From assembly GCA_965207915.1 (NCBI GenBank), contig OZ242304.1, positions 682,001 through 746,000 of the forward strand: DNA of 64,000 nt. Reading direction: 5' to 3'. Below, one piece after another: positions 34,388-42,569 of the stretch (its first letter is position 1; each line of letters opens with the position of its first letter). A program made the translations under genes and the position numbers. The stretch comes from VXNJ01 sp009840625. GTDB lineage: Bacteria; Chloroflexota; UBA11872; VXNJ01. The notes beneath the pieces were generated by a model that was given only the letters and a program-made list of their open reading frames with translations, was not told the DNA's origin and did not search any database.

Positions 34388-35421
34388 ACTTCGACCGCCC
34401 GAGGGGCGTACTGCGCCCGGGCTGGTCCGCTGCGGTCGACGAATACGCCATTGCCGGGGGGTGGACCCGACGAGGCGAGTCGCTGGTGGTCGGCGATGCT
34501 ACCGGCGGTGTCTACGCATTCGACGGCAGGTCGGGAGCGACCGTCTGGCCGCGCCGCGGAGTCCACGCGGGCGGAGTGCTCGCGATGGCCATGCACCCAA
34601 ACCTGCCGGTGTTCGCTACGGCCGGTCAGGACGGCCGGGTCCTGATCTGGAACGCCGCGGACGGCCGGGTCGAGCGGGATATCCAAGTCGGGAGCGATTG
34701 GGTGGGCAACGTGGCGTGGTCACCGGACGGCGAGCGGCTGGCGGCCTCCTGCGCCCGGCAGGTGTGCACGTTTGATTCGGATGGGGCAGAAACGTGGCGG
34801 TCAGATGACCACCCCAGTACCGTCAGCGCGATCGCGTGGACAAGCGTAAAGGAACTGGCAACGGCCTGCTACGGTCGGGTGGCTTTTTTTGGCGCGGCTT
34901 CCGGGAAGCTCAACCAGCGATTGGAGTGGATTGGCTCCCTGGTATCGATGGTGTTGAGTCCGGACGGGGATATCGTGGCCTGCGGCAGCCAGGACAATAC
35001 CGTACATTTCTGGCGGCGATCCACCGGGCAGGACTCGATGATGTCGGGATATCCCGGCAAGCCGTCGGCGCTTGCCTTCGACCACAGCGGCACGCTATTG
35101 GCCACTGGTGGGGCCGCCCCGATAACAGTCTGGAGTTTTCAGGGCAGTGGTCCCGAAGGAACGCGGCCTGGCGTTCTAGAACTTCACGTGGAGCCCGTCA
35201 CAACACTCACTTTCGCTCCCCGTGGGATGCGCCTGGCGTCGGGGGCTCGGGATGGCGGCGTCGTGGTGTGGTCGCTAAGACGCGACGGCCAGGGCGAACC
35301 GGTTGGGGCCGCGCCACTGGAGGACGTGGTGGGAGATTTGCACTGGCGACCGGATGGACGCGCACTCGCTGCTCTCGACGCGCAGGGTGGAGTGACGGTT
35401 TGGCGCGCCGGAAACCGGTGA
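34384..35421 (+). CDS. WD40 beta-propeller protein
   Basis: A 345-residue protein made almost entirely of WD40-type repeats, probably seven blades: repeating segments end in forms such as VLIWNAADG, VHFWRRSTG, ITVWSFQG, VVVWSLRR and VTVWRAGN. No signal peptide or membrane helix is seen, so it is probably cytoplasmic. Beta-propellers of this kind act as scaffolds. The TTG start at 34384 overlaps the GTPase stop, so the two proteins are made together; a physical complex with the GTPase is a reasonable inference. Confidence 0.85.
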   Translation: MNFDRPRGVLRPGWSAAVDEYAIAGGWTRRGESLVVGDATGGVYAFDGRSGATVWPRRGVHAGGVLAMAMHPNLPVFATAGQDGRVLIWNAADGRVERDIQVGSDWVGNVAWSPDGERLAASCARQVCTFDSDGAETWRSDDHPSTVSAIAWTSVKELATACYGRVAFFGAASGKLNQRLEWIGSLVSMVLSPDGDIVACGSQDNTVHFWRRSTGQDSMMSGYPGKPSALAFDHSGTLLATGGAAPITVWSFQGSGPEGTRPGVLELHVEPVTTLTFAPRGMRLASGARDGGVVVWSLRRDGQGEPVGAAPLEDVVGDLHWRPDGRALAALDAQGGVTVWRAGNR

Positions 35422-35748
35422 GGCGCGACCGCAATAGGGTCAATTCGTCGCGTTTCCAATAGCCAACCGCCAACCGGACGCGGTCCGGCGCCCGGCGGGC
35501 TGATCGGAAGTTCACCGAACGCCAGGGATCAACGCACCCACTTCACGCCCTGTATTAAGAATCGAGCCGCCGCTCAAGGTCGCTTAAACGGCCCGATCCC
35601 GCTCGACTAGGGAAATTGATGGGGCGGCCGGACGCGGGGTTCGAGCGGTTGCAGGGCGACCGGATCGGAACCCCGCTTCGGCGACAATCCGGTCAGTCGG
35701 GCCGGCACCGGACCTGAGCTGACCCCTAGCAAGAGTTGCAGAAAAACT
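35422..35748. other. Gene-free stretch with a strong inverted repeat
   Basis: No gene is supportable in these 327 bases. GCGGGGTTC at 35634-35642 and GAACCCCGC at 35668-35676 form a perfect 9-bp stem around 25 bases, with a smaller CGGT/ACCG pair inside. It might be a terminator for the preceding operon, a structured RNA, or a remnant. A T-loop-like GGGTTCGAG was checked; it does not form a tRNA. Confidence 0.5.
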
Positions 35749-36450
35749 ATGCGCGCCGATTGCGAAGCCTACGTCTCGACCGCCGAAGATCTGCCCGACC
35801 TCCTGGCCATGGAGGACCGCGCCGGAATCGAGAAGGTGGTTCTGATCGCCAGCGTCCAATATCGGCCCAACAACCGGGCGGTGGCCGAATGCGGCCGGTT
35901 GTCGGACCGGATCATCCCCTGCGCCTGCGTGAATCCGCGGCTTGGGGACGAGGCCACCGGCGAACTTGAGCGCTGCCTGGGCGAAGACTCGATGCGCGGG
36001 CTCAAATTGATGTCGGCCAACCACGGCTACGTGGTTTCTTCCGACGCCGCCAACGATTGCGTCGAGATCGCGCGCAGTTACGGGGTCCCGGTGACCGTGC
36101 ATTCGCAGGGAACGCCCTCGCATCCGCTGGAAATCGGCGTCCTGGCGCGGCGTTTCCCGGACGTGCCGTTCATCATGGACCACATGGGCCATCGCTACTG
36201 GCGCGGCCAGGCGCTGGACGCTGCGCGATTAGCCGACAACCTCTTCCTTGGAACCTGCATAGCCGCTTTCGAGCCCGGCGCGGTCCGCGACGCCGTCAAC
36301 GCCGTCGGCCCCGAGCGGGTGGTTTTTGGCTCCAACGCTCCTAGCGCGCACCCGGACCTTGCTGTCGAATCGATCGCCCGGCTGGGCCTGCCCGACGAAC
36401 ATTTCGATCTGATCATGGGCGACAACCTAGCTCGTATCTACAGACTCTGA
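35749..36450 (+). CDS. Amidohydrolase_2-like protein lacking metal ligands
   Basis: TIM-barrel amidohydrolase-2 (COG2159-like) fold, 233 residues. It opens MRADCEAYVST, where active relatives have DxHxH, so both N-terminal metal histidines are replaced (Glu and Tyr). The histidines in VTVHSQGTP and MDHMGH remain, but the usual final catalytic aspartate of GSDxP is Asn (FGSNAPSAHPD). Activity is therefore doubtful. Other family traits (MRGLKLMSANHGY, GDNLARIYRL at the end) are clear. It precedes a cupin gene by about 80 bases. Confidence 0.7.
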   Translation: MRADCEAYVSTAEDLPDLLAMEDRAGIEKVVLIASVQYRPNNRAVAECGRLSDRIIPCACVNPRLGDEATGELERCLGEDSMRGLKLMSANHGYVVSSDAANDCVEIARSYGVPVTVHSQGTPSHPLEIGVLARRFPDVPFIMDHMGHRYWRGQALDAARLADNLFLGTCIAAFEPGAVRDAVNAVGPERVVFGSNAPSAHPDLAVESIARLGLPDEHFDLIMGDNLARIYRL

Positions 36451-36470
36451 GAGTCGCTCCGCCAATCAGG

Positions 36471-36515
36471 TTGGTAGATTGGATAGTCTCCGTGCAATCT
36501 GACCAATCTCACCAA
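36471..36515 (+). promoter_or_regulatory. Inverted repeat in the cupin gene leader
   Basis: TTGGTAGATTGG (36471-36482) is complementary to CCAATCTCACCAA (36503-36515) apart from one extra base. The right arm abuts AAGGA (36514-36518), the ribosome-binding site of the cupin gene. It could be an operator or an RNA hairpin that limits translation. Confidence 0.4.
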
Positions 36516-36528
36516 GGAATCGTAGGCA

Positions 36529-36864
36529 ATGTTTGACGCAGTTCACAGCTCTGAAGCCAAGCAACTTGAATCACGCTTCGCCGGCGTCCAACTCAAGCTC
36601 CTGGTATACGGCGAGCGGATGATGCTCAACCACGTCGAAATTGAAGCGGGCGGGTGCGTGACCATGCACAACCACCCCAATGAACAGATCGGTTACTGCG
36701 TTAGCGGAGCCGTAGAACTGGAAGTAGAGGGCGAGAAAAGGGTGTGCCGGGCGGGATCGGCCTGGATCATCCCGGGCGGAGCCGACCATGAGGCCACCGC
36801 GATCGAACGGTCGGTGCTGGTCGAGGCTTTCTCCCCGCTCAGGTCCGACATGATCAAGGACTAA
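36529..36864 (+). CDS. Small cupin-domain protein
   Basis: Single-domain cupin_2 protein, 111 residues. Cupin motif 1 is seen as TMHNHPNEQIGYCVSGAVELEVEG (metal-binding His, His and Glu/Gln), and motif 2 as AWIIPGGADHEATAIE with the last His. Such proteins bind a metal and may act as small isomerases, dioxygenases or sensors. Function cannot be assigned. Start ATG 36529. Confidence 0.85.
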   Translation: MFDAVHSSEAKQLESRFAGVQLKLLVYGERMMLNHVEIEAGGCVTMHNHPNEQIGYCVSGAVELEVEGEKRVCRAGSAWIIPGGADHEATAIERSVLVEAFSPLRSDMIKD

Positions 36865-36908
36865 CCGCGCGCGACTCCGTCGGCGAAGCGGGGTAGTCGG
36901 TCCCCCAG

Positions 36909-37244
36909 TTACGGTTTTACCGGGCGCGGCCGTTGCTCAAACCAGCCGCGGGCGAGCTGGGTAAGGCCGGCCCGGGCGATCGACAGTCCGTCTTGGCGAA
37001 CACCGTGCGGGGCCCGCTCGAAATATCCGCCGGCCTCCAGCACCGAAAGTTGCGCGCGGGTCGTTGCCAGCACCCACCCCGGCTCGACCGGCACGTGCGG
37101 CTGGCTCAGTTCGGCCCGGCCGCTTGAATCCTCGATTTGCAGGCGAAAGACGTAACCCTGCGGGACCGATGCGCCGGCTCCGAACGCCCGCTCGCACAGT
37201 TGCTGCAGGAGGTCGGCCGACTCGGGCTCGAGCCTGTCAGGCAT
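36909..37244 (-). CDS. Small uncharacterised protein downstream of the sulfatase
   Basis: A 111-residue protein (122 if the ATG at 37277 is used) that I do not recognise. It has no signal peptide. The C-terminal half, GGYFERAPHGVRQDGLSIARAGLTQLARGWFEQR, could be helical, perhaps a winged-helix-like piece. The start at 37244 overlaps the sulfatase stop by eight bases, so it is probably co-translated with it. No function is suggested. Confidence 0.5.
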   Translation of the reverse strand: MPDRLEPESADLLQQLCERAFGAGASVPQGYVFRLQIEDSSGRAELSQPHVPVEPGWVLATTRAQLSVLEAGGYFERAPHGVRQDGLSIARAGLTQLARGWFEQRPRPVKP

Positions 37245-38718
37245 GGACCGTCGGTACAGGATAGCGGCTTTCGGCATCCATCATCGCCCCGGCAAGGCGA
37301 TCGGACAGCTCGGCGCGGGTGCCGGCGTAAGCCGGATCGGAATAGAGGTTAATCCGTTCCATTGGGTCGTCGGCCAGCGAATACAGTTCGGACTCCGACC
37401 CGCCCTCGTACCGGGTCAGCTTCCAGTCGGGCGTTACCAGGGTGCGCGAGCGCAGATCGGTGTATCGCCCCTCGAACTCGATCAACGCCTGATCGCGGCC
37501 GGGACCGCCGCGCAGCCACTCGGTTAACGGGGCGCCGACCATTTGCGGCGGCGGGGAGGTTCCGGCCAGATCGAGGAAAGTGGGAGCCAGGTCGATCTGG
37601 CTGCCGAGCCCATTGAGCGTGATGCCGGTGGGGGCCCCGGGCAGGCGCGCGACGAACGGCACCCGCTGCAGCCCCTCGTAGGCGAATGGGCCCTTGTAAA
37701 GCAGGCCGTGGTCGCCCAGCATTTCGCCGTGATCGGAGGTGAAGATGACCGCGGTCTCGTCGGCGATGCCCAGTTCGTCCAGGGCGTCGAGCATGCGGCC
37801 GACGGCGTCGTCGATCTGGCGGCACATCCCGTAGTAGAAGGCCAGAGTCTGGCGCCAGGCGGCGTCCGGTATCGCCGTCAGGTCCTCCCATCCGGTCCCG
37901 CTGCCTTCCAGGCCGGTGCTGATGCGGCCGGCCGCGTAATCGCGGACGTGGTCGGGTTTGCCGTGGAGGTCGTCGCCGAACGTGGGCGGCAATTCCATCC
38001 GGTCGGGGTCAAAGAGGTCGGAATAGGGTTTAGACGGTGCGAACGGATGGTGCGGGTCGGGTATCGAGGCCCAGAGGAAAAACGGCTTATCGCGCTTCTC
38101 ACGCATGTAGGCGATCGCCCGGTCGGCGATCCAGGTCGTGGGGTGTTGCGACGCCGGCAGGGCCGATTTCCAGCCGCCGTTCCAGAGCGGGGGTTCCACT
38201 GCGTGCTCGATCAGGCTCGGGTCCGGGCCGCTGATGCCGGCGGCCGGATCGCGGCGGATGTGGCCCTGGGCGACGTAGTTGTGCAGCAGGGTGAGTTCAA
38301 CGTGGTCGAACCCGTAATAGGGGCCGTTCCAGTCCGGCGCCACGGCGCCGCTGGTCCAGGCCTCGGGAGTTTCCAGCGATTCTTCCGGAGCGACCCCGTC
38401 CTGGTGCCAGTACGTGCAAAAGTGGGCCTTGCCGATCAGGGCGGTCGCATAGCCCCCTTCGGCGAGAATCCCGCCGATCGTGGGCAGGGAGGGATCCAGG
38501 TTGACCCCGTTTGCCCAGACCCGGTGGCCGCGCGGCGTCATGCCGGTGATCATCGTCGCCCGCGAGGGCATGCACAGAGGCTGGACGCAGTACGTGCGCG
38601 GCGACCAGCAGCCCTCCCGGGCCAGCGCGTCCAGGCGGGGAGTGGCGCCGAGCCGGTTGCCGGCGACGCCGAGCGTGTCGGCGCGCATCTGGTCGGTGGT
38701 TATGAAAAGAAAATTCAC
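37237..38718 (-). CDS. Sulfatase (formylglycine type)
   Basis: Type I sulfatase/alkaline-phosphatase superfamily enzyme, 493 residues. The formylglycine motif is C-M-P-S-R (Cys49) in QPLCMPSRATMITG, with the first metal aspartate in ITTDQMRADT (Asp9), GKAHFCTYWHQDG and the later metal pair VIFTSDHGEMLGDHG. It has no signal peptide at the chosen start, suggesting a cytoplasmic enzyme, or the start may be longer. GTG 38718 is the point where conserved sequence begins (NFLFITTDQ); upstream in-frame sequence overlaps the divergent glycosylase gene. A formylglycine-generating enzyme is not in the window. Substrate unknown. Confidence 0.88.
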   Translation of the reverse strand: MNFLFITTDQMRADTLGVAGNRLGATPRLDALAREGCWSPRTYCVQPLCMPSRATMITGMTPRGHRVWANGVNLDPSLPTIGGILAEGGYATALIGKAHFCTYWHQDGVAPEESLETPEAWTSGAVAPDWNGPYYGFDHVELTLLHNYVAQGHIRRDPAAGISGPDPSLIEHAVEPPLWNGGWKSALPASQHPTTWIADRAIAYMREKRDKPFFLWASIPDPHHPFAPSKPYSDLFDPDRMELPPTFGDDLHGKPDHVRDYAAGRISTGLEGSGTGWEDLTAIPDAAWRQTLAFYYGMCRQIDDAVGRMLDALDELGIADETAVIFTSDHGEMLGDHGLLYKGPFAYEGLQRVPFVARLPGAPTGITLNGLGSQIDLAPTFLDLAGTSPPPQMVGAPLTEWLRGGPGRDQALIEFEGRYTDLRSRTLVTPDWKLTRYEGGSESELYSLADDPMERINLYSDPAYAGTRAELSDRLAGAMMDAESRYPVPTVHA

Positions 38719-38756
38719 GCAAGGTCCCAGATCGGAAAAAGGCAAGGCCGGCGACC

Positions 38757-39641
38757 ATGGCCAATATAAGCCAAGCGGATGGAGCAACCAGCGGACATTG
38801 GCCGGCCCGTCCGACTCCGGCCCACTGTTACCCGGCGGCGCTGATCGATCTTGGTCAGCTCGCAAATTCGCACGGCTGGCGGACCCTGGCGCCTTTCAAC
38901 TGGGACCAGGATGGGCTCCGCCTCGAGACGGCGGCCGTCATCTCCGGGCGGGCGGTGGCGATCGACGTGAGCCAGTCCGGATCCGGGGTGCTGGCCGAGG
39001 CCTGGGGAGACGTGGGGCGTGGCGAACTCGACGCGGTCGTTAAGCGGATGCTCTGGACCGATCTCGACCTGGCCGAATTCCACATCCGCTGCCGGCGCCA
39101 GAATCGCTACCGCGCGGTTGCCGAATCCGGCGACGGCAGGTTGCTCCGCTCGCCCACGCTGTGGGAGGATCTGGTCAAGGTGCTGGCGACCACCAACATC
39201 TCTTGGAGCGGCACCAGGGCGATGACCGACCGCCTGGTCGGCGCCCTTGGCGAGCCCGCGCCGCTGGGACGGACCGCCTTTCCGGGGCCGGAGGCGGTGG
39301 CCCGGGTGCCGGTCGGCGAACTTGCCGCCGTGTCGGGCTTCGGCTACCGCGCCGGCAGCCTGCGGCGGATCGCGCAGCTGATCGTGGAAGGACGCCTGGA
39401 CCTGGATGCCTGGGAACGCCCGGACCGCAGCGACCGTGCGGTGGCGCGCGAGATCCTGGGGTTGCCCGGAGTCGGTCCCTACGCCCAGGCCTGCATCATG
39501 GCCCTTTGCGGTCGGTTCGGGCACCTGCCCATCGACTCGGTGTTCAGGTCCCGCCATCCCGACTCCGAGGCCGCTCTGCGCCACTACCGGTCCTGGGGGC
39601 GCTGGAAATACCTGGCCTACTGGTTCGGGCGCAAGACCTAG
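38757..39641 (+). CDS. HhH-GPD DNA glycosylase-like protein
   Basis: A 294-residue HhH-GPD superfamily protein (3-methyladenine/8-oxoguanine DNA glycosylase type). The helix-hairpin-helix is LGLPGVGPYAQACIMALC and the catalytic aspartate follows in LPIDSVFRSRH. The N-terminal half (LAPFNWDQDG, then LWEDLVKVLATTNISWSGT) looks like the beta-rich domain and first helices of the family. There is no C-terminal Fe-S cluster motif. The ATG at 38757 diverges from the sulfatase 38 bases away. It ends with a four-base convergent overlap with the SLC13 gene. Confidence 0.8.
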   Translation: MANISQADGATSGHWPARPTPAHCYPAALIDLGQLANSHGWRTLAPFNWDQDGLRLETAAVISGRAVAIDVSQSGSGVLAEAWGDVGRGELDAVVKRMLWTDLDLAEFHIRCRRQNRYRAVAESGDGRLLRSPTLWEDLVKVLATTNISWSGTRAMTDRLVGALGEPAPLGRTAFPGPEAVARVPVGELAAVSGFGYRAGSLRRIAQLIVEGRLDLDAWERPDRSDRAVAREILGLPGVGPYAQACIMALCGRFGHLPIDSVFRSRHPDSEAALRHYRSWGRWKYLAYWFGRKT

Positions 39642-41443
39642 AACACCACCAGGAGCGTGGCGTACCCGACCGCCATGACCACCAGCGCAACCGGGACGCC
39701 GGCCCGCACGAAGTCGTTGAAGCGGTAATTGCCGGGGCCCATCACCAGGATGTTGCCGGGGTGGGCGAACGGCGTCGCGTAACCGGTGGCCGCGCCCAGT
39801 GCTACCGCCATGATGAACATGCGCGGGTCGCCGCCGGAATTAAGGGCCGCGTCGATCGCCAGGGGGGCCATCAGGACCGCCGCCACGTGGTTGTTGACGA
39901 AGATGGCAAACAGCGACGTGAGTATCAAGATGACCGCCAGCACGCCCTGCCAGCCGGCCCCGCCGACCACGTCGACCATCGACCTGGCCAGGTATTCGGC
40001 GGCGCCGGTCTCGGTCATCGCCTCAGCCATGGCCAGCATCCCGCCGATCAGGATGATCGCCCGCCAGGACACCGATGTGCGGGCCTCGTCCATGGTGACG
40101 GCCCCGACCACCACCATCGCCCCGGCCGCCGCCAGCGCCACGATCGCGACCGGCGCCGCGTTGGTGACCATCCCGATCACGAAAAGGGCCAGGACCGCGA
40201 TCGACAGCGGGGCGCGGTTGCGCCGGAACCGCATCCCGGTTTCCTGGGAGATCACGACCAGGTCTTCGGACCGCTGGCGGAGCTCGTCCACCGATGCGGT
40301 GGGTCCCTGGACCAGCAGCGTATCGCCCTGCTGGAGGCGCAGTTCCGCCAGCCGCGTGCGGCGCGGAACGCCCTCGCGCCACACCGCCAAAACGTTCAGT
40401 CCGAAGCGGGCGGTAAATTCCACTTCCGGCAGCGTCCTCTGGATCAGATCGCTGCGCGGGGCCACAACTACCTCGGCCATGCGCGCCCCGCCGGAACCAA
40501 GCTGACCCAGGTCGGTGTCGGAGGGTTCCGCCGCGCCGAGTCCGAATTGAGAGGTCATCCGGTCCAGATCGGGGACCTGGCCGCTGACGAGCAGGTGGTC
40601 GTTGGATTCCACGATCGTCTTGGCCAGCCCGCTGGCCAGGAGGCGCTCGCCGCGCGCGATCGCGAACACGTAGACGCCGTAGTCGCGGCCCAGGTTCGCC
40701 TCGGCCACGGTCTGACCGACAAGGTTCGAGGTGAACGGTACTTCCACTTCAAAGACCGCTTCCTCGAGCTGGTAGGGCTCGTGATGGCGGCTGTCGGCCG
40801 GCAGCATCGAGTCAATTTCGGAACTGCCGGCGTGATCGGGCAGCAGCCAGCGCCGGGCGAAAACCATCGTGACGATCCCCGCCGCCAGGATCGCAGCCCC
40901 GACGGGGGTGAAGTCGAATAGCTGGAACGACTCGAATCCGCGGTCGACCATCACGCTGTTGACCAGCAGGTTGGCCGGGGTTCCGACCAGCGAGAGCATG
41001 CTCCCCATCAGGGCGCCGTAGGAAAGCGGCAGGAGCACGCGCGAGACCGGGGCATCCATCGCCCTGGCCGCCGCCACGATTGCCGGCAGCATGACCGCCG
41101 CCGCCCCGATCGCGTTCATGAATCCGGAAAGGCCGCCCACGGTCAGCATCGTCAGCGTGATCAGCCGGGCCTCGCTGCCACCGGCGATCCGGCGCAGCAG
41201 TTGGCCAAGCGAGTAGGCCACCCCGGTGCGCGAGAGCCCCTCGGAGATCACGTAAACCGAACCGATGGTGATGATGGCGTTGTTGGCGAACCCGGATAGC
41301 GCCTTGTCCAGCGGAATCAGGCCGACGAAAAACACCGCCACCAGCACCGCGACGCCGATCAGATCGAACGGAATACGGTTGGTTGCAAACAGGCCCACCG
41401 CAATCACCAGGATTGCGATCGTCAGACCAATGTCGGGAGTCAT
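39638..41443 (-). CDS. SLC13/DASS-type permease with two RCK_C domains
   Basis: Ion/substrate transporter of 601 residues. Two hydrophobic halves (about residues 1-200 and 410-600) flank two TrkA-C/RCK_C domains, roughly at 220-290 and 320-395. The halves contain the family's GxxGTPANLLVNS-like segment (SLVGTPANLLVNS) and FVNNHVAAVLMAPLA. Such proteins are often called SLC13 family permeases or 'citrate transporter'; some are Na+-coupled sulfate or dicarboxylate transporters. RCK domains suggest regulation by a small ligand. The gene follows a Trm112-like gene with a three-base gap. Confidence 0.85.
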   Translation of the reverse strand: MTPDIGLTIAILVIAVGLFATNRIPFDLIGVAVLVAVFFVGLIPLDKALSGFANNAIITIGSVYVISEGLSRTGVAYSLGQLLRRIAGGSEARLITLTMLTVGGLSGFMNAIGAAAVMLPAIVAAARAMDAPVSRVLLPLSYGALMGSMLSLVGTPANLLVNSVMVDRGFESFQLFDFTPVGAAILAAGIVTMVFARRWLLPDHAGSSEIDSMLPADSRHHEPYQLEEAVFEVEVPFTSNLVGQTVAEANLGRDYGVYVFAIARGERLLASGLAKTIVESNDHLLVSGQVPDLDRMTSQFGLGAAEPSDTDLGQLGSGGARMAEVVVAPRSDLIQRTLPEVEFTARFGLNVLAVWREGVPRRTRLAELRLQQGDTLLVQGPTASVDELRQRSEDLVVISQETGMRFRRNRAPLSIAVLALFVIGMVTNAAPVAIVALAAAGAMVVVGAVTMDEARTSVSWRAIILIGGMLAMAEAMTETGAAEYLARSMVDVVGGAGWQGVLAVILILTSLFAIFVNNHVAAVLMAPLAIDAALNSGGDPRMFIMAVALGAATGYATPFAHPGNILVMGPGNYRFNDFVRAGVPVALVVMAVGYATLLVVF

Positions 41444-41446
41444 CGC

Positions 41447-41674
41447 TTAGGTCCCGGAATCCTTCCCGGTAGGGCGATCACCGGACCCTGACCCGGAGGC
41501 CTCGGCGGGCGGCTTCGCATCCTCCAACATCAGTTGCGGGATCCCGTCTGCTATCGGATAGCGGCGCCCGCAGGCGCGGCAAGTTAATTCCGTCGCCGAT
41601 TCATTCAATCCGGCTCGACACGCCGGGCAGGCCAGCAGATCGGTCCAAGTCTTCGTTTGTGCGGCTGGCGGCAT
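41447..41674 (-). CDS. Trm112-like zinc-ribbon protein
   Basis: A 75-residue Trm112p-like protein. Two CxxC pairs (LACPACRAGL and LTCRACGRRYP) make a zinc ribbon, followed by IADGIPQLML, the typical end of the Trm112 fold, and a Gly/Ser/Asp tail. Bacterial Trm112-like proteins may activate methyltransferases, but none is next to it here. It is followed at once by the SLC13 gene on the same strand. Confidence 0.85.
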   Translation of the reverse strand: MPPAAQTKTWTDLLACPACRAGLNESATELTCRACGRRYPIADGIPQLMLEDAKPPAEASGSGSGDRPTGKDSGT

Positions 41675-41879
41675 CGGCGAGTTGGCGCGGCCCTGGGCGG
41701 TTATCTGTCAGGCGAGGGCATCGCCGGCGGCATCGCCCATGCGTCCGGATTTTAGTGGCGCGTAATGCGGACGACCGCGGCCTCTGCCGGGAGGCACCTG
41801 GGAAGTTCCACATTAGAATTTCACAAATCATTCTGGGCGCGCTTTCGAGCCTGCGTCCGACCGCCGAATCCACCGCTTG

Positions 41880-42569
41880 ATGGACATCGCTTGGTTTGGC
41901 GCGTCGTGTTTTCGAATCAAGCACGGCGGCGCGACCATATTCATCGACCCTTACCGGCTGGGACAACGCTACCGCAACCTCAAAATAGCTGCGCACGCGA
42001 TCAGTCTGAGCGGTTCGCCTTCCCTAAAAAAGGCTGAACTTCGGACCATTGAAGGCCTCGACAACGAAGGGAAACCGGGGCCGGAGCCGTATCGCATCGA
42101 CCGCCCCGGCGAATACGAAGTCGGCGGGGTCTTCATCGACGCCTGGCCGGCGGCGGAGTTCGCGCCGGACAGCGGCCCGGGGACTCTTGTCCTGCGGCTG
42201 AGCGCGGGCGGCGCAAGCGTCGTTCATCTCGGTCAACTTTCCCAGCCGCTGCAACCGGCGCTCCTGTCCGAGATCCGCCACTGCGGCGCCCTGATGATCC
42301 CGCCGGGCGGAAGCGAGGAATTCACGATCGAGCAATCGGTGCGAATGATCGCCAGAATCTCGCCGGGATGGGTCGTACCCATGGGGTACGCCGCCCGCAG
42401 CGAGAAAAAGAATCTCAGCGAGATCGCCAAGTTCAATTCCGCGCTGGGTCTTCCCGAACAACCTCAGCGGAGCGACATCAGCGTGACCGGACCGTTCGAC
42501 GGACAGAGTGCGCCAAATCTTGCCTGCCTCCGCCCGCGGACTGCCCTCAAGCCCTCGGCGGTGGCCTAA
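41880..42569 (+). CDS. MBL-fold protein without metal-binding residues
   Basis: A 229-residue protein with a metallo-beta-lactamase fold of the UPF0173-like type: MDIAWFGASCFRIKHGG, FIDPY, RPGEYEVGGVFIDAW, VVHLGQLSQ, IPPGGSEEFTIEQ and VVPMGY. The active family members have SHxHxDH, HLGDLGH and PMHY; here these are LSGSPSLKK, HLGQLSQ and PMGY, so every ligand is lost and hydrolysis is not expected. ATG 41880 was chosen (a TTG precedes it). TAGAAT at 41814-41819 may be the promoter. Its stop TAA is in frame with, and directly abuts, the CTP synthase coding region. Confidence 0.7.
   Translation: MDIAWFGASCFRIKHGGATIFIDPYRLGQRYRNLKIAAHAISLSGSPSLKKAELRTIEGLDNEGKPGPEPYRIDRPGEYEVGGVFIDAWPAAEFAPDSGPGTLVLRLSAGGASVVHLGQLSQPLQPALLSEIRHCGALMIPPGGSEEFTIEQSVRMIARISPGWVVPMGYAARSEKKNLSEIAKFNSALGLPEQPQRSDISVTGPFDGQSAPNLACLRPRTALKPSAVA

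Noticed and set aside
35631..35660. GGGTTCGAG as a possible tRNA T-arm
   Set aside because: The surrounding bases instead form the 9-bp inverted repeat; no acceptor or anticodon arm is seen.
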